Assembly (NCBI GenBank): GCA_038496445.1
Contig: JALMLS010000374.1
Span: 186,001 to 250,000 of the forward strand
Reading direction: 5' to 3'
DNA from: Trichosphaerium sp. ATCC 40318
Lineage: Eukaryota; Discosea; Flabellinia; Trichosidae
Length of the DNA: 64,000 bases
Shown: piece by piece, positions 45,772 through 55,565 of the stretch
How positions within the stretch are numbered: position 1 is the stretch's first letter
Layout of the letters: each line of letters begins with the position of its first letter
Program-made: the position numbers and the translations under genes
The notes under the pieces: generated by a model
Seen by the model: the letters and a program-made list of their open reading frames with translations, nothing else
Database searches by the model: none
What the model was told of the DNA's origin: nothing

Positions 45772-45958
45772 GATGGTGGTCTATAAAGTCTGACAGCACT
45801 TTCGGATATAACTCGAACTAATGCAATATGGCAAAAGAGCACTGGCCTCATGGAGCAGGAGTTGATCCATAAGGTATGGCCTAAGAGAAAAAGCTCATCA
45901 GCGAGGAGCTTAGCTGCTTCATGAGAACAATTTTAGAAAGAGATGCTCAATAAACGAC
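45772..45958 (+). pseudogene. Decayed duplicate of the 3' end of the 4526-5041 gene
   Basis: GGTCTATAAAGTCTGACAGC ... TCGGATATAACTCGAACTAA aligns with the coding 3' end of the minus-strand gene at 4526. WSIK.D.TFGYNSN is followed by a stop, and then GAGTTGATCCATAAGGTATG GCCTAAG corresponds to ELIHSVWPK. The match extends past the stop into the UTR (agctgcttcatgaaaac; agatgctcaataaa). The copy has indels and an in-frame stop, and the 5' two-thirds of the gene is missing. Confidence 0.8.
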
Positions 45959-46217
45959 AAAGGTTGAGTGTCCGACTGGAACTCAGTTGAGCTTCCTAAA
46001 AAATAATACATAAAAATAAATACTATAAAAAGCACAGGGGCGGAAGGTCACTCCTTCACTGTTACGGTCCATCAAGTAGTTGTGTCCTCGTCATATATAC
46101 ACGTGGAAGATTGGTTTGGTGCAACTCCAAATGTCAACCCTTAGTGAGCACCAATGTAGGCTTGCTTAAGAATGGTAGTCCTGGCGTAGACAAATAACAG
46201 TAAAGTAGATGCTCAAT

Positions 46218-46374
46218 ATTGTCCGTTTCAGTCAAGTTAGTCAACCCGTTATTTCGCCAGTTATTTTTCGCTCTTCAAGCAGTTTATTTGTATTATAGTA
46301 CGCATTGGAGCACTTATGTCGAAAAAAATAACTGGCGAAATAACGGGTTGACTAACTTGACTGAAACGGACAAT
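46218..46374. repeat. Perfect 51-bp inverted repeat with 55-nt loop
   Basis: Left arm 46218-46268 begins attgtccgtttcagtcaagt. Right arm 46324-46374 is its exact reverse complement and ends acttgactgaaacggacaat. The 55-nt spacer is unrelated. It could be a miniature foldback/MITE-like element or a hairpin RNA source. I see no clear target-site duplication. The left arm is preceded by gatgctcaat, a phrase also found in the duplicated UTR at about 45946. Confidence 0.85.
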
Positions 46375-46609
46375 AAAAAGCAGTATTTCGTATTGTACTG
46401 TCATATTATTCAAAACGTTTTCGCACGTGATACAGCTATACGTATTGTTGGAGTACCAACATTGATATAGTGTTACACTGCCATAACAGATTCTGTGGAA
46501 TTCGTTTATTACTAAAATACCGCAGGACGTTTAAACAAAGAATAGTTTAAGTGAACAGCAACTTAATCCTATTCGGTGTTAGTACAATACCCAACCTAAA
46601 ACCTCCACA

Positions 46610-47106
46610 ATGAACCAAAAGGTCAAATCAAAAGCTAGTACAATAGTTAATGCAACAGTAAATATTACAAACGACCTACCTAACGGCCCATACGCTCAAA
46701 TAAAATCAGGAGGAAGCAATATGCCTATGGCAGCCGCGTTTATGTGTATCCACCCATAATTCGAGTTTTAAACCCGAAAATTAACGATTGTTACGTTTTC
46801 TTAACAGAACGACTAGCACCGGCATTAGAGGTGTTTGTAGCTGAAAGTAGCCTATGTAGAGACGCAGCACAGGCCGTTGTTAATTGTATACAACGATCTC
46901 AAGGCCAAATGACCTCAAACATGAGGAATACCAAGATTGAAATGCAATCTACCCCTACTGTAACTCAGGTAATATTTAAAGGAGGTGTGCTAGAATTGGA
47001 ATGTCAACTTGGCCCATTCGGTGTAAAAAATGGAGATTCTCTTGAAATGCATGTTTCTATTGCGTCTGTTACTAAAATTAAACAAAAACCTTGCTCTGTA
47101 ATGTAG
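46610..47106 (+). pseudogene. Unknown small protein with CaaX-like end, frame-shifted near 46735
   Basis: ATG 46610 reads MNQKVKSKASTIVNATVNIT, NDLPNGPYAQIKSGGSNMPM, AAAFMCIHP, then TAA. From about 46735 another frame continues without a gap (VYVYPPIIRVLNPKINDCYV; LTERLAPALEVFVAESSLCR; FKGGVLELECQLGPFGVKNG) to the stop at 47106. The final CSVM fits a CaaX box for prenylation and hence membrane attachment. The halves join naturally with a one-base shift, so this is a recently broken gene, a programmed frameshift or an assembly indel. There is no intron and no known family. Confidence 0.5.
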
Positions 47107-47427
47107 TCAAAGAGTGTAGGGTACACAGTGATAGCATATCATAAGACAATTTGTAGCACAATAAATAGAAACACATCTTTACAAAATAAACTAAAATGAA
47201 CAAAAAAGTCACGTGACAGATTTTTTTTTGATGTATACTCCCTGCGTTAGATAAACAAGCCCAGCTTACAATTATTGATGTTACATAGATTGTTGTCAAG
47301 TATCTTTAGAATTACGCCTTTTGAAACACGCTTTAGCACATTAGTAAACCTCGCGAGAGTCCAGCTAAGAAATTCTGACAAATGGTAAAAAGATGAATGT
47401 GCGTTTATTTTAAAACTGGTGCAAGGT

Positions 47428-48774
47428 TTACAAGAGAAGTAAAAGCGCAGAGCAAATCAATACAAAGAAGACAGAAACAGTGGTCTGGATTGATCCGGAA
47501 GGAGGTGTAGTTCCTGTAGAAGGAGCTGGTGTTGTAGGTGGAGGTGTTGGAGATCCAGCGTCAGCTAGCACAATTGTTTGAATGCCGGCTGCGTTGGCTG
47601 TTAGGATAGCTTCTGGCACAGGAAAGAAACCAAATTCCTCTGTACTATTCTGACCTTTAGCAGATAGCGCATACTCAATAAACTCAACAATAAGTTGACC
47701 TTGTTCACGTGTCAAGAAACTTAAATCCTCGTAGATTAAAAAGTAACTGAACGTTGTGACTGGCCATACGCCGGAACCAGGTTGGTTGATTAGAGTGAGC
47801 TCGTCCCATTTGTCTGAGTTTGAAGGAGGTAAGTTGTTTAAATCTTGAGCTACTGCTTCGACATTTGCTTCTTCAGCTGTAAGGAACTCTCCTTCTTGGT
47901 TTTGAAGAGCAGCTTCAACGAGTCTGTTTGTTCTACCAAAACCAACATCGACATATCCGATTGTATAAGCGTTTGCTTTTAGAGCATCTGACATTGCGCT
48001 CGATCCTTCAACTTCAGTTGTATTAGCTGGAAAAGGGAGTTCTTTGCCTGTTCCCAATACCCAGACGCCAGGAGCAGCACTTGCGAGGTATTCAGAAAGA
48101 TTATTTGTAGATGAAGACCCATCTTTACGACGAACAACAAGAATAGGTTGGTTAGCATCTACAGTGAACCCAGGGTTGTCAGCCTACACGAGAACACGTT
48201 AGAAGACCAACTAATTAATAAAAAAAAGAATAAAATAAATTTCAAAAGTCACGTGACTTGCCATTATATCAGGGTGATCCCAAGTAGTAATATTCCTTTG
48301 AAAAATCTTTGCGGCGACTGCAGCAGTAAGATTTAATGTTCCACTGAGCCTTTCTGAAGGTACATTGTGGAAAATATTGACGGCACCCAATAGAAAAGGG
48401 ATGTGAAGTACTTTTGTATCACCAAGTTGTACGTGTTCATCGTCATTCAGTGGTACATCAGCAGCAGCCCAATCGTTGTCTCCTACAAAATTATTAAAAA
48501 AAATCAAAAAAAAGATTCTTTAAGAAATGTCTTTCATCACGTGCTGGTTGTTTTACTTACTTGCTAACAGGTCTGCGATACCTCCACCTGATCCAATTGC
48601 TCGGTAATCAATCGTAGAGGTGGGAAAATTTGTTGATTGGGCCTTGTAATCAGGAAACCAAGCGTCGGTAAAGAGACGGCTTGGGTTTGTAGTTCCCGAG
48701 CCCTCAATTGATACCTGAGCTACTGATCCTGCGATAAACGCTATCAATATGATGTTTAATGCTGTTGAAGCCAT
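47428..48774 (-). CDS. PstS-like phosphate-binding protein, secreted with GPI-type anchor signal
   Basis: ATG 48774 gives a signal peptide (MASTALNIILIAFIAGSVAQ). VSIEGSGTTNPSRLFTDAWF and YRAIGSGGGIADLLAS, matching the phosphate-loop motifs of bacterial PstS substrate-binding proteins, follow. Then come DNDWAAADVPLNDD, LTAAVAAKIFQRNITTWDHP, VRRKDGSSSTNNLSEYLAS (second Gly/Ser-rich binding loop) and SSAMSDALKANAYTIGYVDV. The C-terminus is a Pro/Thr-rich stalk (PTPPPTTPAPSTGTTPP) and a terminal hydrophobic helix (TVSVFFVLICSALLLLL) without basic tail, as in GPI-anchored proteins. Two introns; that at 48184-48261 is GC-AG (donor gcaagt, then CACGTG within). The family is bacterial by origin but occurs in some eukaryotes. 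Presumed role: periplasm-like capture of phosphate at the cell surface. Confidence 0.8.
48184..48261 (-). other. GC-AG intron with GCAAGT donor (PstS-like gene)
   Basis: GATATAATG|gcaagtcacgtgac ... gtgtag|GCTGACAAC joins PDIM to ADNPGF in phase 0; 78 nt. CACGTG starts six bases into the intron. Confidence 0.7.
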
Positions 48775-49407
48775 TAGGGGGATTTATGGGGATGAAGTGT
48801 CACTAAATCGTTTCAGCTTAAGTAAGATCACATAAACAATCACGTGCCTATGTTCTTACTAAAAGTGGTAAGTAATGAAGGATGACGTCATCCGTCAAGA
48901 GTGTAAATAAACTAAGCTCAGGCATGCTTTTGTCGGCCGTAAGTGAAGTTCGAAGGAGCCCAAAATGACTCTTTTTACTTATTAGTCTGCGTTACTAGAA
49001 ACGGCTCGTTCTGACAAACATATTTGGTGTCTTGTGGTCATGTTAATCGGCCTTAGTCTTCCCTTGCGTCGAAAACTCTCAGTGCAATCCCATGTTAACT
49101 ATTTAGCATTGTAGCCCACGGTATCGTAACAAGGGGTTATTACCCGCCCACAGAGGGTCTGTGATGAATGCTAACAACTTGCAAAAGAATGCGAGGATGA
49201 ATAGAATTGATTGCTACTATGTCCATCATTTTAAGCCCATGCACATGTTAATAAAGATATCAAGCTGTTACATTTGTTACTACACCATGACTATACTCAA
49301 TGTCATAAGAACAAGTTTGGTCACCAGGCCAAAGACAAAACTGCTACACGCTGTTTGGCAATTGTGACATCCAATAAAGTTAATAAAAACATGTTTTGTT
49401 TCTAATG
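48775..49407. other. Intergenic; promoter side of the PstS-like gene
   Basis: Contains CACGTG at 48841-48846, 67 bases upstream of ATG 48774. No gene is supported in the rest. A 68-codon plus frame at 49161-49367 lacks context. Confidence 0.4.
48841..48846. promoter_or_regulatory. CACGTG element upstream of the PstS-like gene
   Basis: The site lies 67 bases before the start codon. CACGTG is the core of the yeast PHO-pathway activator Pho4 site, so its place before a phosphate-binding protein is suggestive. However, the motif is abundant across the whole window, which weakens the inference. Confidence 0.3.
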
Positions 49408-52400
49408 TCATTTTAATTTTGGATTATCAGTTTCTTTTCCTAACCATTTTTTAAATACAGTAGGTCTCGTTTCTAAACACAAAACTTAAAATTAACAAGG
49501 TGACTACGAACGTTAAACACTGAAACAAAGAAATCAAAAAAAATACTTCTCAAAAAAACATACCATAACACTTGTGTTCCCAAAGTAGCTTAGGTTTCTT
49601 TCTTCTTCTCTTACCAGATAGTTGTATATCTTCTTCTACATAGTATACTTTCCAAGAGAATAACCGTTCATCCCCTAGAACACATTGAGAAAAAAAACTA
49701 GCCAACATTTCATTTAAAAATGTCCAAAAAAAAAAGCCCATGTTCAACGCTATGTCAATCACGTGCCTTCATGGTATTTATTCCAGTTACGACAAACATA
49801 TTTACCAAAACCCTAAAGATATAATTAGGGCATTTAAATGTGAAACAGAATAAAGTTGAGTACCAAACGTAAATAATTTACATTCCCACCATTGTATCCG
49901 TTCTCAAAAAACTTGAACCACCTGTGACTTTTAAATGCTTGTTTAAAGCTTTTAGGTCTGGAAAATGGGATATCCTCATATGAATTAAAGTAGCGTGGCT
50001 GCCAGTGACGCCGTGTAATAGCTACGACAGCGATTTAGAGAAAAAAACAAGAAAAAGAAAAGGGAATCAATAGTAACATAAATGTCACAACTAACCTCCA
50101 TTTTGAAATAATTCTATTGCCTTTCCGTTAACTTGATCACCGGGCATAACGTAATACCTAAAAAGAAAACAATCAGTCAGTGGCAATCAAAAAAAATGAT
50201 CATCCATCCAAAAAAAGAAAAGTACCATGACTTCTTTGGTGGATGTGGTGCGAACATGCTCCATTCTTGTTCAGTCCTTCAAGCTATTAAAATTATGTTT
50301 GGGTTATATTTAGTTACCTGAGTGTCCAAATAAGCCCATGTAAAGGTGTACCAATCCTGAAAAAACAATCAAACGCATGCTATTTTAATTGGGTTTTTTC
50401 AAAAAAAATCAGTTGTAAGCATGCTACTGTACAAGCTGTACAAGCCAACTTTCTTGGTTGATCAAAGGGAGTATATATTTTGTGTGTTTTCAAAAGAAAG
50501 ATAGTGTGACGCACATGTGAATGTCCAAAGACTCAATGTTCCAGAGAACAATCTGTAAAATGATAAAGCCAATGAATACCGCTTTTACAATACTGAATGT
50601 ACACTTTACTGTTTCTTTGGCTTTCTTATATTTTACCTTATACTCCCTTTGTTTGTTCGTAAAGCCAATTTTTGTAATAGATTTGCCTGGTGGCAATGAT
50701 AATTTCGAAGAAAGAGAAACAGCATGGAAAAAATCAAAAAAAGTTCCAATGTTCGGTATCTTTTTGAGTACAAATCCTACCCTACAAATACTTATTAGAG
50801 AATGTACTTGCACTACAAGAATATAGAAATATTCACTTATTACCATTCAAGGAACCAAGAGAATGGAGATATAGTAAAAACACCAAGAAATGCATCAAAG
50901 TTTTCTAGACTTACTCCTGTTACAAACATGTTAGGTGGTGACTTGTTTATTCCTATTCAAGTGATACTGTGTACCTTTATCTGTTATAAATAATAGCCAC
51001 TGATCAGTATCAGTAATCTCATCTCCATCTGACGCTACGCTTCGCTCAACATCCTTAAAGTCTAAATAGAACTTGGCTATGAGGTAAACTTACACATGAA
51101 ACACGCACTGGCATGATTGTCTTGTTCAGAATCGTCTTTTTTATCTACAACACTATTACTGCTTCCATATATGCTATTAATACTATTCATTGGTAGAACG
51201 CTTGTATCAGGAGAAGTCAAAAACGTCGATACCAGCCCACCAATAAATAAGCCGAATGTTGAAGTCTAATTAAAATGTTAGGCATTTAAAATCAGGATCC
51301 TTACTATACCTCGTTATAGTATACCCTAGATCTCTTCCTCGATGCAGTGCTAAGATATGGGAATATCATATCATCCCAAACTAGAGAAGGAAAGAAAGCT
51401 AAATACCCAGCAAGTGGACAGAAGAAAAATAAACCTGTTATAAAAAGTAAGTAAACATACAAACGATATGAAACCAGATGTCGCTTGTACCTAGCCTCAT
51501 ACTAATACCCAGTCCGAAATGCATGCCCATGAATATTAAACTACCTGCTATACGACAATACTGTGTATAAAAAGGAAAGAAGAATAAAACAGGAGCAAAG
51601 AATTCCCTAACACGATATTTGAAAAGAGCTTATAAACAAAGCCAGCGACATACGTGTACATAACTGTCCATGTCATGATCTTACAGAAGTAAGGATAATT
51701 GCGCAAAAACATACCAAAAGGCATTGTAAAGTAATCAAGATTAAGCGCGTAATAAGTAGCAGTACCTGTACTAACGTTAGAACAAAAAAAAACTGAGAAC
51801 AGAAAAAAAAAAAAGGGAAACCTTTGAAAACACGTGCCATCTTCGCGCCATTCTTTTGAGTTCTTATGGAATGTTGATACAGTGTATATCAAAAAATATT
51901 GTAGTAGCCACCCAAATGTAGCAGCACTGAATGCTAAATGCGCACGTGATTCGCTCCTGAAAGAAAAAAGTAAATACTTTCTTTGAAACACTTTAAAAAG
52001 AAAAAAGTTATCTACACACCTTGCACTAAACGCAATAGGCCCTTTCTTACTTTTTTTTAAATTCCTTAATGCGGCATCAACTGACCAATACTACAAATCA
52101 TATAAAAACGCATACACTAGACAGAAAAACAAGCAAAACTTCAAATTTTTTTCTTCTGCTTTTTTTGTCAAGTTCACAAGATTGTCCTCCATCCGTACCT
52201 CTCCTATTGGACATAACATCAACCAGAATAACGTCATACGATGCATGACATCCCCACTGTGTCCAATAAATATAAAACTAGCTTGAAGACTACAAAGCAT
52301 CCACCATGTTAAGAATGTAAATAACCTCGTATAGAACCCAATACACATCATAAAAGCGAAGAACATGTGTAATAAGAAAATACAACGTTGACCGTTTAAA

Positions 52401-52673
52401 CTTGAGTTAATATGATGAAATGTAACGAATTGAGGCCGTGTTGTCCGTTCTAGGTACTCGTGGTGTTTTACAATACCGTCATTTGTATAATGCGGTATTA
52501 ACTCGTCGTATCGGTTTATTAGATCGCCAATGACCGAATAGAGGGTAAGCAAGGATGTCAAATGACGTTTTGCGTTCTTAAGTATACCAAAACGCTCGTA
52601 ATTATCTCATACGTACCACCAACGCGTAGAAAACGCGACATAGAGCTAAAGATCGTTTATCTAGGCTAAACAT
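49408..52673 (-). CDS. HTTM-domain (vitamin K-dependent gamma-carboxylase-like) membrane protein
   Basis: ATG 52673 (MFSLDKRSLALCRVFYALV). TSLLTLYSVIGDLINRYDEL, IPHYTNDGIVKHHEYLE, FFAFMMCIGFYTRLFTFLTW and FIFIGHSGDVMHRMTLFW follow, then LMLCPIGEVRMEDN, HLAFSAATFGWLLQYFLIY and WREDGTATYYALNLDYFTMP. This is the multi-span HTTM order (short helices, W-x-x-DGTA-x-YYAL) shared by bacterial HTTM proteins and animal gamma-glutamyl carboxylase. The second half has more helices, a loop with DDSEQDN, YVCRNWNKYHEGDERLFSWK and a basic end (GKRRRKKPKLLWEHKCY) finishing at 49408. About 15 short introns. Two are GC-AG with donor gcacgtg (49675-49766; 51766-51837), both inside conserved frame. Whether it is a carboxylase is unknown; the vitamin K epoxide catalytic lysine cannot be placed by eye. 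Confidence 0.75.
49675..49766 (-). other. GC-AG intron with GCACGTG donor (HTTM gene, 3' part)
   Basis: CATGAAG|gcacgtgattg ... gttctag|GGGATGAACG joins NKYHE to GDERLFSWK in phase; 92 nt. Confidence 0.75.
51766..51837 (-). other. GC-AG intron with GCACGTG donor (HTTM gene, conserved core)
   Basis: GAAGATG|gcacgtgttttc ... gtacag|GTACTGC joins EWREDG to TATYYALNLDYF, the most conserved HTTM stretch, so the junction is secure; 72 nt. Confidence 0.85.
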
Positions 52674-53316
52674 TGTTTTTAACCGATTATATACCCCACC
52701 ACCATCTAAACTAGGTCCGTGAGTGCGCATTGCACTCACTGGCACTGTGTGAAGCTGTAATTTAAGTTAAGTGAGACTGTAGCAAAGTAAAAGGACTGAC
52801 AAAACCAAATTGCAGTGTTGGTAAAATTGCGCAAGTATTGCATTGTATCACGACATGTAAACATCAGAAAAGCTGTACAATTAAAGCAGAGAAGCTAGAG
52901 AATATAGGGATTGATTAATTCCACGCATTACCCGATTGTAAGACAGTACACTGTAGGATTTAGAACTACAACTATTTTTTCAACTTAAATCACGTGCGTT
53001 CCTTTTTGTTCGTGAAATACTGTCTAATGTTTATTTTTTGGGAAACAGCGTAGTACTTGGATAGATGTATGATTTGGTAGTATCTAGAAGGGGATTTCAA
53101 ACCCCGCTACAAACCCCGTGTAACTTGAGACATCAGGGAACAAACTGAACAAAAAAACCGGTAGGAAAAAAACTGTTTCAAAATAAAGCTAAAAAAAGGT
53201 GAAGCATATGATCACTAACTTCAGTCGTAACATAATCACAAGTCAACAATTTTCCATAAAACGTTTCTACTGCACATAATTCCAACCATAGTCAAGTCTC
53301 CATAATTTTTATAATA
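52674..53316. other. Intergenic region between divergent HTTM and ankyrin genes
   Basis: Shared 5' flank. One AATCACGTGCG site near 52990. No coding frame is seen. Confidence 0.5.
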
Positions 53317-54601
53317 ATGGAACTAACTGATAAACAACAACAAATATGGTACATATCCACTTGTTATTTTTTTTTAACATTGCTCTTGTTGTTGAAAGAC
53401 ATCTCCACTATTTGTTTTAATATTAACCTCCGATACAGGTCTTTAATGTTCCGACGCCAAGAGGGATATGCTAATAAGGCTAAGAAGATTATAAATGGTA
53501 AAGACCCGTGTAAGCTATATTTCCACAACGGTCCAAGAAAGGAGACACTACTCCATCTTATAGCACGTGATAAAGTAAATGGACCTGCATTGTATAAAAA
53601 TATAGCTGGTGCTATTCCTACCGACGCAGCTGATACATTTGGATGGACTGCGCTTCACAGTGCGGGTAAGCAAACCAAAAGGACTTTTTTTACGTTTTTT
53701 TGTTGAACATTTACATAAATTTATTTCCCCTCGTCTCACGTGACGTTGTCCGTTTTTTTGCTCTTCTAATTCTATTTATTAGCATGTGAAGGTAATCTAG
53801 TCGTTCTAAAAAAGCTTATAAGCGATGGTGCTAAACCCACTGCGAAAACTGGAAATGGATGGAGTCCTCTTCGGTTAGCATGTAAGCCATTGTGTCCTCA
53901 TTATACTCCTTACTCTTTTTTGAAGCATTAAAGGGCCATTTGGATTGTGTAAAGTGTTTATTATCAAAAGGAGCTTCGTTGAAAGCAAAATCAAAACTAG
54001 GATGGACAGCACTATTTGTTGCAGGTATGGATCTTTTTTTACAATGTTCAGTTGAAAAAAAAAGTTAAATGAAATCCTGGAACTTCGCTTTTGTCACGTG
54101 ATACCAATCTAGATTATTTTGATACACGCAAACTCTTTGGTATCAAAATACGTATCTTTCTTTTTTACAAAAAGCGTCATGGCGCCGGCACAAAGCGGTT
54201 TTTTGCTTGTTCAAATAAAAAACACTCAGCTGACTTTTTTTTTTTCAGTACGTGAAGGTCATCTAGAAACAGCGACGTACCTATTGGAACAAGGCGCAAA
54301 ACCGAATTGTAAAGATAACGAGGGAAGTTATCCACTTCACAGAGCAGCAGAGAAAGGATACGACGAAATAGTTAAAGTTCTAGTTAAGCAAGGAGCAAAA
54401 GTTAATGTACGAGATAAAAAAGGTCATACGGCATCTTACTACGCAGGCACGTGACCTACGTACTAAAACCAAGTACTTATTATGAAAATAGCAAACGAAG
54501 GATTCACAGATATTGTATCTATCCTCGATGATAACGGAGCAAAGGGCGGGAAACTTCGTAGCTCCAGATTGTTTAATAGTTTCTCAGGGAAAGCAGTGTA
54601 A
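53317..54601 (+). CDS. Ankyrin-repeat protein
   Basis: ATG 53317 (MELTDKQQQIW), intron, SLMFRRQEGYANKAKKIING. About six ankyrin repeats follow: RKETLLHLIARDKVNGPALY, DTFGWTALHSACEGNLVVLK, NGWSPLRLACKGHLDCVKC, KLGWTALFVAVREGHLETAT, NEGSYPLHRAAEKGYDEIVK and KKGHTASYYAANEGFTDIVS. It ends GGKLRSSRLFNSFSGKAV at 54601, about 300 residues. Five introns fall near the same place within each repeat, indicating growth by exon duplication. The last (54447-54491) is GC-AG with donor gcacgtg. Ankyrin stacks bind proteins; no catalytic domain is attached. Confidence 0.8.
54447..54491 (+). other. GC-AG intron with GCACGTG donor (ankyrin gene)
   Basis: TACGCAG|gcacgtgacc ... gaaaatag|CAAACGAAGG joins SYYA to ANEGFTDIV, restoring a canonical ankyrin helix; only 45 nt. 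Confidence 0.85.
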
Positions 54602-54959
54602 AAAAAAACCCAAAGAAATAAACCCAACACAAAGTACTACGTTGTTTTTTTGATTTAAACTCTCTTAAATAACAACATAAGCAATATTTTAGAATGATTA
54701 CCGCACATAAATATTCATGCCACTGTCTTTTCTAATGTTACAAGATTTGTCTGAAATTTATTTAGTAAAACACGTGAAATAACTGTATAAATAGAATCGT
54801 GTATGTACGGTACCCAAAGCTCATCAAGTATTTCTCTCACCCACAGAAACGCCCTGGCGAACAAAGACTGAACCAATTGAATAATAGTATAAAAACAAAG
54901 TCAAGAAGTAAAGTACAAAGGTTTTTTATTTACATGGTTTTTTTTAGTTTTGATGTCCA

Positions 54960-55565
54960 TCTTCCGAGGCATTTTATTAAACGGGTGGTTTAGTAGTTCT
55001 TTTGCAAGTGCTCCTCGAACAGACGACTCATGCAATCGAGTAAAATTCATCGCTTATCGATGATACCATTGCGTTGGCCGAAGCTTTAGATAGAGGTTTA
55101 TGAACTTGTGTCGAGTGAAATCCCTTGATCAAGAGCCCACTCCTCAACCACAGTACAAAACAGGTCCTCGACAATGTTGTCGTAAGTACCCACCACAGAG
55201 GGTTGCTGGTAGATCGCCATAGTGAGTGCATCACCTGTAGCCAGTGGTAATATGACGGCTGGCCCGTTTGGTGAGGTTTTTAGCACCTCTGCTGGTTGCA
55301 CACCGTTTTCGCCCTTCGTCTTTCTCTGTATCTTCGCTTCACGTAGGAGGATCTCGTCGCGCGGTTTGACTTCAGTTTCGGGGTGGTCATCGCGAACTAC
55401 TTTCGTCGCCATCTGGTGAGTGTTCGCGCAAGCGTAGGCAGTGCCGCAGGCATCTTCTCCGAGAATTTTGTCGTTGTCGGTTGTGTACTTTTGTTTAGAT
55501 CTCTTGCCGTTCTTCTTGAAGATGTTGCAGAAGGCGTTGAAACGTTGTTTGATAGTATCGAACAT
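54960..55565 (-). pseudogene. Decayed protein-kinase-like gene
   Basis: ATG 55565 (MFDTIKQRFNAFCNIFKKNG) opens a frame with kinase N-lobe traces: KILGEDACGTAYACANTHQM (Gly-loop-like), ATKVV (Lys), LLREAKIQRKT (helix C Glu), VILPLATGDALTMAIYQQ. It stops after WALDQGISLDTSS at 55098, just where an HxD loop is expected. In a shifted frame HKPLSKASANAMVSSISDEF (cf. KPxN...ISDFG) follows, and in another AKELLNHPFNKM recalls the end of a kinase C-lobe. Base composition is noticeably GC-richer than flanking DNA and there are no introns, so the locus may be acquired. A short unrelated protein remains possible. Confidence 0.4.

Noticed and set aside
49161-49367. 68-codon plus-strand frame in the PstS-HTTM spacer
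   Set aside because: Lacks family resemblance and neighbouring exons; likely chance in AT-rich spacer.
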